Source of the DNA: Ascidiaceihabitans sp029251465
Lineage (GTDB): Bacteria; Pseudomonadota; Alphaproteobacteria; Rhodobacterales; Rhodobacteraceae
Length of the DNA: 64,000 nt
Direction: 5' to 3'
Assembly (NCBI RefSeq): GCF_042932805.1
Contig: NZ_CP170633.1
Coordinates: 62,001-126,000 of the forward strand
Position numbers and translations under genes: made by a program. Shown here piece by piece: positions 39,971-48,014 of the stretch (position 1 is the first letter of the stretch; every line of letters begins with the position of its first letter). The notes under the pieces were generated by a model, which was not told the origin of the DNA, searched no databases, and worked only from the letters and a program-made list of their open reading frames with translations.

Positions 39971-40551
39971 GCGGTGCGCTCAATCAATCGGACTGGGTCG
40001 GGCTGCGCGGTCCATTGATTTTGATCAATGTGGATCACAAACAGACGGTTGCGTTTGATCTGAAATGGGGCTGGTCCTGCGAAATTCCAACCCGTTGCAT
40101 GGGCCATAAACACCCGCATCACGCCGATATGACAAACCGCGACGGTGTCGGTGGTTAGCCCATTCGCCCATGGCAGCAATCGATCGCGTAGCGCGCCGAC
40201 ATTTTCACCGCCACGCGGGGCGAAATCCCAACCCCAATCTTCGATATCTTTAAAGCCGCTTGAGCGGTCCGCGCGCAGGTCTTTGCCATGCTGGCCTTCC
40301 CATTTGCCCCAATCCATTTCGGTTAGTGCAGCGTCGGTCAAAGGCGCGCGCCCTGCCACCAATTCGGCCGTATCATACGCGCGTTTCAGAGGGCTAGACC
40401 ACAGCTCGGCGTCTTGCCATTGGCTCGGTAATTGCAGGCCGCCCAATTGCGCACGCGCATCGTCATCCAAAGCAATATCAGTGCGCCCTTGGATGCGTCC
40501 TGCGCGGTTCCAAGGGGTGTGCCCATGGCGTAAAAGCGCAAGTTTGATCAT
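39967..40551 (-). CDS. Histidine phosphatase family protein
   Basis: A 194-residue phosphoglycerate-mutase-like phosphatase. The catalytic LLRHGHTPWN has His9; the second His is His141 (VCHIGVMR), general acid Glu78 region (LTEMDWGKWEG). Broad phosphatases of this type act on sugar phosphates, and lying between two glycosyltransferase genes it may dephosphorylate an intermediate of the glycan pathway. Overlaps the neighbours by four bases (ATGA). Confidence 0.9.
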   Translation of the reverse strand: MIKLALLRHGHTPWNRAGRIQGRTDIALDDDARAQLGGLQLPSQWQDAELWSSPLKRAYDTAELVAGRAPLTDAALTEMDWGKWEGQHGKDLRADRSSGFKDIEDWGWDFAPRGGENVGALRDRLLPWANGLTTDTVAVCHIGVMRVFMAHATGWNFAGPAPFQIKRNRLFVIHIDQNQWTAQPDPVRLIERTA

Positions 40552-41624
40552 GTGGTCGCCCGCGTAAGTGTGGTCAGAACATTGTGAAGTGTTTGCGCCG
40601 CAAACGGACGCAAATGTGCCTGCGCAACAAAGGCGCGCGCACCTGTGGATTGGCGGTGGTGATGGTCAGGGTCTTGCATCAATTTTGTGATCGCCTGCGC
40701 CATTCCGGCAGGTCCCGCATCTATCGATGGCTGAGGTCCAAACGTCACATCACAGACACCGGGCCGGTCTTGGGCGACGACCGGAACACCGGCTGCCTGC
40801 GCTTCGAGATAGGTCAATCCAAAGGCTTCGTTTACACCGGGCCAGAACAATAGTTTGGCTTGAGAATACAGCGTTGCTAGGGCAGGGGCATCCAGCGCGC
40901 CGTGAAAAGTGACGGTCTGTGCAAAGGGTGCAAACAAGGTTTCGACGTCAGCACGTGCAGCCCCATCCCCAACAATATCAATATGTTGCATGTCATCAGG
41001 CAATTTCGCCAAGGTTTCTGCGATCAGTTTGTAGGACGCCAGTTTATCGCCCTGACGCATCATAGCAACGCTCAGCATATTGCCTTTGCAGGTCGACATT
41101 TCTGGCAGATCAGAGCGATCGAGAAATGGATGCAGATGGATCAATTGCTGGTCATCGGGCGCGTCGCGGCGCAAAGATTGAGCATCGCGTTCGGTCACAA
41201 AAAATATTGCTGATGCCGCATCACAAGCTGTCTCAGCCGCTTGCGCAAAGACATCCCAAGGGCCGCCAAGGCGCTTTTTGGCGCGGGTTGCCTCGACCAA
41301 AAGATACGGGATCCCTAGCGCGGCGGCAACCTTCGGCCCAATCAGATCGGGGGCCTTGTAGTAGTTGTGATAGGTCACCCATGCCGCCCAGTTTTGACGC
41401 TTCCCAATCGGGATGAGACGCTCAATTTCGCTTGCGGCCTTGGTCATCAGATTACGCTGGGCTGTGGCTGATCCGGATGGTTCAAAACTGCGCAGATCAG
41501 ATGCGATATTTGCCTGATGCCCCCCATCGCTCAGCGCAGACAGCAAGGCCCGTGCCATCGCGCGATCACCCGATGGGGTCGGATGATCCGCAGGCTTTAA
41601 CGGCGCGTAAAACGCCAGTTTCAC
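40548..41624 (-). CDS. Family 4-type glycosyltransferase 2
   Basis: A 358-residue GT-B protein. Starts MKLAFYAPLKPADHPTPSGDRAMARAL; the C-terminal half carries LLFWPGVNEAFGLTYLEAQAAGVPVVAQDRPG, the E-x7-E donor signature of GT4 retaining enzymes. No membrane segment. It is coupled by ATGA to the gene on each side. Donor and acceptor unknown. Confidence 0.9.
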   Translation of the reverse strand: MKLAFYAPLKPADHPTPSGDRAMARALLSALSDGGHQANIASDLRSFEPSGSATAQRNLMTKAASEIERLIPIGKRQNWAAWVTYHNYYKAPDLIGPKVAAALGIPYLLVEATRAKKRLGGPWDVFAQAAETACDAASAIFFVTERDAQSLRRDAPDDQQLIHLHPFLDRSDLPEMSTCKGNMLSVAMMRQGDKLASYKLIAETLAKLPDDMQHIDIVGDGAARADVETLFAPFAQTVTFHGALDAPALATLYSQAKLLFWPGVNEAFGLTYLEAQAAGVPVVAQDRPGVCDVTFGPQPSIDAGPAGMAQAITKLMQDPDHHHRQSTGARAFVAQAHLRPFAAQTLHNVLTTLTRATT

Positions 41625-42868
41625 GGGGTTGAACCGGCCAGCATTGCACGCAATCGAACGGCGAGCTGCCCGATGCCGGGGGCCATCAGAAATTCTTTGG
41701 TCAAGCGCGCAAAAGCGGCGTTGGCCATCGTTGCGCCAAGGGCCGGATCATAGGCAAAACGGCGCATTTCGGTGGCCAAAGCGTCAGGGCTATCGAGGCT
41801 CAGGACGCCATGCATTTCGGTGTCGATAAATTCCGGAATCGCAGACACAGGCGTCGACAAAATCGCCAGCTTTTGACTGGCGGCTTCCATCAAGACGTTG
41901 GGCAGGCCGTCGCGGTCGCCGTCTTGGGCCACGCGGCTGGGCAACACGAACAAATCGGCCGCGCGCATCGCGGCAATCACCTCGGGCTGATCACAAGGAC
42001 CGCGCCAATCGATGCGGTCGTGCACCCCGTGATCATGGGCCAATTGTCGCATCTGATCTTGCAACGCGCCACCACCAATATGTATCCAGCGCCAGTTCAA
42101 ATCGGCAGGTAACAAAGTCAGCGCGGCAATCAGGCGATCAAAGCCCTTTTTCTCGACCAAACGGCCAACCGACAGCATCACAAACGGGTCGTTGGGTTGG
42201 CGCAATTCACGTTTGGGCGGCGCGGGAAAGCGCGCCAGATCAAGGCCGTGATAGACCAGATCAACAGGCGTGCCGTTTGCCAAACCGTTCAGATGATCGG
42301 CCCCGAATGCGGTGCACGTCGCCCCAAATTGCGCGCCATGCGATGCATCTGACAGCTTTTCACGCAGCTCCCATTCGGGCGAGGTCCAGATGTCTTTTGC
42401 GTGTGCGGAAAACGACCATGGCAGACCCAAAAGGATCGCAGCGTAGCGCGCAACTGACGACGGAGTATGCAAAAAATGGGCGTAAATGCCACGCAATGCG
42501 TCGGGGGCTTCATGCGCCATCACGCAGGCTTGGCCCCAACGGCGGCGGCGATTTGGGGTGTCATCGCGCGCCAGATCCGCGCGAAACGCAGCCTCGGCAG
42601 CCGCAAATTCGGGCATCTCGCGTGCAGCGTCCAGTGCGGTCGCGACACGCTCCGGTTCATCGCGCAGATATTCCGGCAAATAGCGCACGCGGGCCTGCAA
42701 GCGGTCGTGCAACGGGTGGCGCTTTACGTCCGTTGGGTGGCGCAATGACCAGATTTCGAATGGCAGGCCGGCTTCTTCCAGCGCAACCAATTCCTGGGCG
42801 ATGAAAGTCTCTGACAGGCGCGGCCAGCCTTTGACGACGATCGCCAATGAGGGGGCAGATGCGGTCAT
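41621..42868 (-). CDS. Family 4-type glycosyltransferase 1 (colanic-acid-like)
   Basis: A 415-residue GT-B glycosyltransferase resembling WcaL/AmsK-type enzymes. Starts with a GWPRLSETFIAQEL motif, has WSFSAHAKDIW (split acceptor loop), MLSVGRLVEKKGFDRLI and ADLFVLPSRV; the E-x7-E element is LPNVLMEAASQKLAILSTPV. Four-base overlaps on both sides. Likely adds a hexose to a glycolipid or polysaccharide intermediate. Confidence 0.9.
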   Translation of the reverse strand: MTASAPSLAIVVKGWPRLSETFIAQELVALEEAGLPFEIWSLRHPTDVKRHPLHDRLQARVRYLPEYLRDEPERVATALDAAREMPEFAAAEAAFRADLARDDTPNRRRRWGQACVMAHEAPDALRGIYAHFLHTPSSVARYAAILLGLPWSFSAHAKDIWTSPEWELREKLSDASHGAQFGATCTAFGADHLNGLANGTPVDLVYHGLDLARFPAPPKRELRQPNDPFVMLSVGRLVEKKGFDRLIAALTLLPADLNWRWIHIGGGALQDQMRQLAHDHGVHDRIDWRGPCDQPEVIAAMRAADLFVLPSRVAQDGDRDGLPNVLMEAASQKLAILSTPVSAIPEFIDTEMHGVLSLDSPDALATEMRRFAYDPALGATMANAAFARLTKEFLMAPGIGQLAVRLRAMLAGSTP

Positions 42869-44067
42869 TCGGCAGCAGATTTCAGGGCGGGCAATCCCAT
42901 CAGCGTACGGGTGCGGTCGATCACGTAATCCAACCCGTTCAGCAAGGCATCGGCCCCCGCCTCAGACGGTTTGTTTTGCGTCGGCAGCGCGCGAATTGCG
43001 TCGATCATTGACTGCGTCGTCATGCCGTCGCGGGCCTCGTCCATCATGCGCACAAGGCCTAGTTCCTCGGCGCGACTGGCCCTGATCCATTGTTCCAGAC
43101 GCGGCACTGTGCGTGGCACGATGACGGCGCGTTTGTCAAAGGACAGCACCTCGCAGAACGTGTTGTAGCCGCCCATGGATACGACGCCTTTGGCCTCGGC
43201 AAACAGGGCCTCGATCCGGCTGTCAAAGCCGACGGCCGTGACCCGCCCGTCCAATTTGGCGACGCGGGTTTCGAATTCTTCGCGCACATCGCCCGACAGG
43301 AATGGACCATAGACCAACACCGCGCGCGGGCTGAGATCGGGGTCTTGTTCGTAGGCGGACAGCACGAGGTTCACCATCGCTTTGCCGTCGCCACCACCGC
43401 CCGGAGTTATCAGAATATAGGGATCGTCAGGCGTGTCCGCGGCGTCCGTGATTTCGCGGCGCAGGTAGCCGGTGTAGTGCATGCGGGCGCGGGCGGATTC
43501 CGACAGGATCAGCCCCTTGGTCGGGTCATAGACCGATTCCGGACCGTAGATCCAAATGTCGTCGTAGTAGGTTTCGGTCGCATCAACTGCACCTTTGCGC
43601 GCCCATTCTGCGGCCAGAACTTCGGGTTCGTCCAGAACGTCCCGCAGGCCGAGCACCAGTTTTGTCGTGCCGCGCTGGCTGAGCCATTCGAGGGTTGGCA
43701 ACAGTTCACCGCGAAAACCTGTCGGTTCCTTGTCAACGATCAGCAGATCGGGGTCGTATTGTTCGATCGCGGATTGGATCAACCCTGCGCGCAGGGCCGT
43801 GGTTTCGTCGATGTCCAAACCCAAAGTTTGCGACACATAGGAGCCGTCAGACAGTTTGGTCACACCGGGCAGGCGCACGTGATCCACGCGTTCGGGAAAG
43901 GTAAAGCGTCCGGCAACAGGCGACCCCGTCAGGATAATCGCGGATTGAACCGTGTCACTTTGGGTTAACGCTGATGCCAATGCACGGCTGCGGCGCAAAT
44001 GCCCCAGACCAAACGTATCATGGCTGTACAGCACGACGCGGCGCGCGCGCTTTGTGTCTTTAGTCAT
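42865..44067 (-). CDS. MurG/GT28-like glycosyltransferase 1
   Basis: A 400-residue GT-B protein similar to COG4671-type predicted glycosyltransferases: LYSHDTFGLGHLRRSRALA, ITPGGGGDGKAMV, SMGGYNTFCEVLSFDKRAVIVPRTVPRLEQWIRA. The GGGG and GGYNT elements bind the nucleotide-sugar donor. ATG 44067 is 36 bases after the dehydrogenase gene; the downstream overlap is ATGA. Its partner at 38828-39970 is more divergent, so they probably transfer different sugars. Confidence 0.88.
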   Translation of the reverse strand: MTKDTKRARRVVLYSHDTFGLGHLRRSRALASALTQSDTVQSAIILTGSPVAGRFTFPERVDHVRLPGVTKLSDGSYVSQTLGLDIDETTALRAGLIQSAIEQYDPDLLIVDKEPTGFRGELLPTLEWLSQRGTTKLVLGLRDVLDEPEVLAAEWARKGAVDATETYYDDIWIYGPESVYDPTKGLILSESARARMHYTGYLRREITDAADTPDDPYILITPGGGGDGKAMVNLVLSAYEQDPDLSPRAVLVYGPFLSGDVREEFETRVAKLDGRVTAVGFDSRIEALFAEAKGVVSMGGYNTFCEVLSFDKRAVIVPRTVPRLEQWIRASRAEELGLVRMMDEARDGMTTQSMIDAIRALPTQNKPSEAGADALLNGLDYVIDRTRTLMGLPALKSAAE

Positions 44068-44103
44068 CGATTGCGCCTTATGCGTCGTCGTTTCACCACT
44101 GCG

Positions 44104-45372
44104 TCAAAGCCGCAGATCACTGCCGTCTTTGCCGAAGATTCCCTTGATGTCGTATAGCACAGCACCCGGTTTTCCCAAGGCGCGCAAGGCGTCGCTACCC
44201 ATTTCGTGAAACTGTTTATGCCCAACGGCCACAATTATCGCGTCATACGTGTCATTTTGCGGGTCGATCACCGGATCGATGCCATGACGGGCGCGCATCA
44301 CGTCGGCGGGCACCCATGGGTCGTGGATGTCGACCTGCACGGAATAATCCGTCAATTCCTCGGCAATATCAGCGACACGGGTGTTGCGCGTGTCGGCGCA
44401 GTTTTCTTTGAACGTGTAGCCCATGATCAAAACGCGGGCGTCTTGAACCAAAGTGCCACGCGCCAGCATCGCCTTGATCAGGGACTGCGCCACATGCGCG
44501 CCCATGTGATCGTTGATGCGCCGACCCGCAAGGATCACCTCGGGGTGATAGCCCAGCTGTTCAGCGCGGTAGGTCAGATAATAGGGATCGACGCCGATGC
44601 AGTGCCCGCCGACCAAGCCGGGGCGAAATGGCAAGAAATTCCACTTGGTGCCTGCGGCCTCCAGCACCTCGAGCGTGTCCAGTCCCAAGCGTCCGAAGAT
44701 CAAGGAGAATTCATTGACCAGCGCGATGTTCAAATCCCGCTGGGTGTTTTCAATAACTTTGGCGGCTTCGGCGGTCATGATGGACGAGGCGCGGTGCAGG
44801 CCTGCTTTGACCACGGGGGCGTAGATTGCTTCGACCCGATCCAGGGTTTCTGCGTCTTGTGCGGCCACGATCTTGACCACGTTTTCCATCGAATGTTCGG
44901 CATCGCCGGGGTTCACGCGCTCAGGGCTGTAGCCGAGTTTGATCTGCGTGCCCGCGACCAATCCGCTGCCGGATTCCAGTGCTGGTCCGCAGACTTCTTC
45001 GGTTACGCCGGGGTAAACCGTGCTTTCCAAGATCACCAGATCGTTCGGTGACAGGTGCGGCGCGATGGTGGCGCAGGCCCCCAGAACAGGTCCAAGATCG
45101 GGTTTCTTTGCATCCGTAATCGGCGTTGGAACCGCGATAATGTAGGTTGTGCAATCGGCCAGATCCGCCGCATCCGCCGTGAATTTCGCGTTCGACCCAG
45201 TGACGGATGCATCGGCCACTTCACCGTTGGGATCACGACCGCCGTGCAATGCCGCAATCAAATCAGGGTCAGTGTCCAGCCCGACCACATCAAACCCGGC
45301 GCGCCCCAAGGCCAAAGCCAATGGCAATCCAACATATCCAAGGCCAAGAATGGCGATAGGGCCTGTTTGCAT
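44104..45372 (-). CDS. Nucleotide-sugar dehydrogenase (UDP-N-acetyl-hexosamine type)
   Basis: A 422-residue NAD-dependent enzyme of the UDP-glucose/UDP-N-acetyl-mannosamine dehydrogenase family. Rossmann loop GLGYVG (10-15), VPTPI at 81-85, catalytic Cys258 in GLVGGHCIGVDPYYL, and a late FKENCADTRNT. The GHCIGVDPYYL form and the SPERVNPGD region are those of WbpA/TviB-like enzymes that oxidise UDP-N-acetyl sugars to uronic acids. First gene of the eight-gene glycan operon; it makes the activated uronic-acid donor. Confidence 0.93.
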   Translation of the reverse strand: MQTGPIAILGLGYVGLPLALALGRAGFDVVGLDTDPDLIAALHGGRDPNGEVADASVTGSNAKFTADAADLADCTTYIIAVPTPITDAKKPDLGPVLGACATIAPHLSPNDLVILESTVYPGVTEEVCGPALESGSGLVAGTQIKLGYSPERVNPGDAEHSMENVVKIVAAQDAETLDRVEAIYAPVVKAGLHRASSIMTAEAAKVIENTQRDLNIALVNEFSLIFGRLGLDTLEVLEAAGTKWNFLPFRPGLVGGHCIGVDPYYLTYRAEQLGYHPEVILAGRRINDHMGAHVAQSLIKAMLARGTLVQDARVLIMGYTFKENCADTRNTRVADIAEELTDYSVQVDIHDPWVPADVMRARHGIDPVIDPQNDTYDAIIVAVGHKQFHEMGSDALRALGKPGAVLYDIKGIFGKDGSDLRL

Positions 45373-45560
45373 CTCGTATTCCTTTGTTTCGCACGCGGTG
45401 CATCGCTGAACGAGGCACTCGTTACGCTATGACCCCATGACGCTATGACATAGTCACTAAGGCGATGTAAAACAGAGCACGTTGTTGTGACATTGTCTAT
45501 TTGCGTCATACGCTTGGCTAGCATAGAAATTGGCAACTGATTTTCATTGGATGTTTCGTT

Positions 45561-47909
45561 ATGCGTTTTGCCCTGCTTTGCCTGCTGTCATGTTTTGTAT
45601 TCTTCGCAGGGCACACCGACGCATCCGCCCAAAGCCTGTTTTCGCTGAGCAGTGCGGCCGATGATGACAGCAGCACCGATTTGGCCGAAACGCTTAGCTT
45701 GGCCGCTGAAAACGGCGTAAGCGTCGTGATCGTCGATGCGCAGGGCAATCTGATCACCAGCGTTGGCGAGACCCACGAAGAGGCCCACGAAGAGGCGCGA
45801 GAGTCGCCCCTGATGATGGCGCAAAAACGGGGCACTGCGTTCCGGTCCATGCTGTTGCAACGGCTCGAGGCGCTGCCGGATTCGATCAACGAAGTCGCCT
45901 ATATTTTGCGCGCCACCAGCCCGGACGGGCGGATCATGACGTTCGTTGAAATTTTGTTGTACTCGCTATTGCTGTTCTTGGTGGGGCGTTTGGTCATGCG
46001 GTTTCTGATCGGGCCATACATTTTTCAAAGCTACGTGACGTCCCGTATCAAAGAAGACCCGCAGGGCTACCGCGAAAAGATGCCGTTCCTGTTTTTCCGC
46101 TTTTGCACAGGGATCGTTTCGACATTTATCATGATGGGGATCGCCTATATTCTGGGGGCGATCATATTTGAACCTGTCGACAATCAGGCCGTTCAGGTTA
46201 CGATTTTGGCAATCTACGTGGGCTTTTTTGCCAGTCGTACGATTGGCGATGTGTGGCGGATGTTGCTGTCGCCCTACCTTAGCCAATACCGGATTCCGAA
46301 ACTGACCGACCGCGAGGCGTTGGTCTTGTATCGCTGGGTGTTCACCTTGGCCGCGCTCGATATTTTTGTGGTGACGTTCGCGACGTGGATCAAAGACTTT
46401 GGCCTGAATTACAACGTCTACGCCATCGGATACGGTGTCTTGGCGTTGGTGATGGCGTTGCTGAACATCTTGATGGCAGTGATCAACCGGCGCGCGGTGT
46501 CCAAGGCCATTCTGAACGGCAAAGCGCCCGAAGACGTGGCATTGATCACACGGTTTATTGCGCGCGCTTGGGCCCCGGTGTTTATCATCTACGTCATGTT
46601 CGGTTGGCTGGAACTGGCCGTGGATCTGGTGCTTGAGTTCCCGTTATCGGTGCCGCTGATCGCGGGCGCGTATGGCGTGTTCCTGACCATCATCGTGGTT
46701 TACGGCATCATCAATTACCTCATCGAGGCCTACTTTGAGCGGGCGCGCCGCATCGCGTTGCTGAACGCCGAAGACGAAGATGACGCCGCCGCCACAGACG
46801 AAGAAATGGCCGAGGTGATGGCAGAACACATGCCGTATGCGCGCCACAAAATGACAACCTTCGAGGAATTGGCGCGCCGCGTGTCCGGCATTCTGGCCTT
46901 CGTGGCGGGTATCTACATGCTGGTCACGATCTGGGGGAAATCGGCCAGCACAATGGTCGAAGAAAGCGCGCTGAACCAAAGCATTTTGGACGTGATGGTT
47001 ATCATTTTCATCGGCTACATCGTGTTTCACGCATTCCGCATCTGGATCGACGGCAAAATTGCCGAAGAACAAGGCGACATCGTCGAGGGTGAATTGGGCG
47101 ATGAAGGGGGCGGTTCAAGTGCGTCCCGCCTGGCGACTTTGCTACCTTTGTTCCGGAATTTCATGCTGATCATCGTGATCGTAACAATCTTCCTGATAAT
47201 TTTGCTCGAACTCGGGATCAACGTTGGCCCACTGTTTGCGGGTGCTGGTGTGGTTGGTGTCGCGGTTGGTTTCGGGTCGCAATCGCTGGTGCGCGATATT
47301 TTCTCTGGTGCATTTTTCCTATTCGACGATGCCTTTCGCAAAGGCGAATACGTCGATGTGGGCGGGGTCAAAGGCACGGTTGAAAACATCTCTGTACGCT
47401 CGTTCCAACTGCGCCATCACCTAGGTGCGCTGCACACGATGCCGTTTGGCGAAATTCAGGTGATGACCAACTATTCCCGCGACTGGGTGATCATGAAACT
47501 GCCGCTGCGCGTGACCTACGACACGGATGTCGAAAAGGTCCGCAAGCTGATCAAAAACCTCGGCGTTCGACTGCTGGACGATCCGGTGATCGGCAACAAT
47601 TTCATCCAGCCGCTAAAATCCCAAGGCGTGATCACGATGGAAGACAGCGCCATGATCATCCGGGTCAAATTCATGACGATGCCGGGTGATCAATGGCTGG
47701 TGCGCAAAAAAGTCTACGAGGAAATCCGCGAATTGTTCGAGCGCGAAGGTATCAAATTCGCCCACCGCGAGGTCACCGTGCGTTTGGCGGACGGTAAATC
47801 TGCTGACGATCTAACACTTGATGATCGCGAAGCAATTGCCGCGGCCGCCCATGCGTCGATCGAAGAGGATTTGATGGACGGCGATGAGGGACCCAGCGAT
47901 GATCGCTAA
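45561..47909 (+). CDS. Large MscS-family mechanosensitive channel
   Basis: A 782-residue inner-membrane protein. Signal peptide (about 1-23), short periplasmic part with a His/Glu-rich EEAHEEARE, about 10-11 hydrophobic helices (from about residue 130), and a C-terminal MscS module: pore-like LFAGAGVVGVAVGFGSQSLVRDIFSGAFFLFDDAF (split: GAGVVGVAVGFGSQSLV, DIFSGAF), then the beta domain with FRKGEYVDVGGVKGTVENI and the alpha/beta C-terminal domain. It releases solutes on hypo-osmotic shock. Divergent from the glycan operon. The length places it with YnaI/DUF3772-like large MscS proteins. Confidence 0.92.
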   Translation: MRFALLCLLSCFVFFAGHTDASAQSLFSLSSAADDDSSTDLAETLSLAAENGVSVVIVDAQGNLITSVGETHEEAHEEARESPLMMAQKRGTAFRSMLLQRLEALPDSINEVAYILRATSPDGRIMTFVEILLYSLLLFLVGRLVMRFLIGPYIFQSYVTSRIKEDPQGYREKMPFLFFRFCTGIVSTFIMMGIAYILGAIIFEPVDNQAVQVTILAIYVGFFASRTIGDVWRMLLSPYLSQYRIPKLTDREALVLYRWVFTLAALDIFVVTFATWIKDFGLNYNVYAIGYGVLALVMALLNILMAVINRRAVSKAILNGKAPEDVALITRFIARAWAPVFIIYVMFGWLELAVDLVLEFPLSVPLIAGAYGVFLTIIVVYGIINYLIEAYFERARRIALLNAEDEDDAAATDEEMAEVMAEHMPYARHKMTTFEELARRVSGILAFVAGIYMLVTIWGKSASTMVEESALNQSILDVMVIIFIGYIVFHAFRIWIDGKIAEEQGDIVEGELGDEGGGSSASRLATLLPLFRNFMLIIVIVTIFLIILLELGINVGPLFAGAGVVGVAVGFGSQSLVRDIFSGAFFLFDDAFRKGEYVDVGGVKGTVENISVRSFQLRHHLGALHTMPFGEIQVMTNYSRDWVIMKLPLRVTYDTDVEKVRKLIKNLGVRLLDDPVIGNNFIQPLKSQGVITMEDSAMIIRVKFMTMPGDQWLVRKKVYEEIRELFEREGIKFAHREVTVRLADGKSADDLTLDDREAIAAAAHASIEEDLMDGDEGPSDDR

Positions 47910-48014
47910 GATAATCGTTAATGGCGCGTCAATATGAAACCCTCAAAAGGGCTATACATCGTGCATCAAAGGGCATAGGTGCGCGGACTTACCCTGTCCA
48001 AAGGCCGATGAATC

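Noticed and set aside
40015..40028. Perfect FNR-type match TTGAT-N4-ATCAA within the histidine phosphatase gene
   Set aside because: It lies in coding sequence encoding an ordinary His-Ile-Asp-Gln stretch near the gene end; although 45-58 bases before the next gene start, the ATGA-linked operon leaves no need for an internal promoter. Possible but not supported.
43090..43968. Long plus-strand frame opposite a glycosyltransferase gene
   Set aside because: Antisense to a recognised GT-B enzyme; no start signals.
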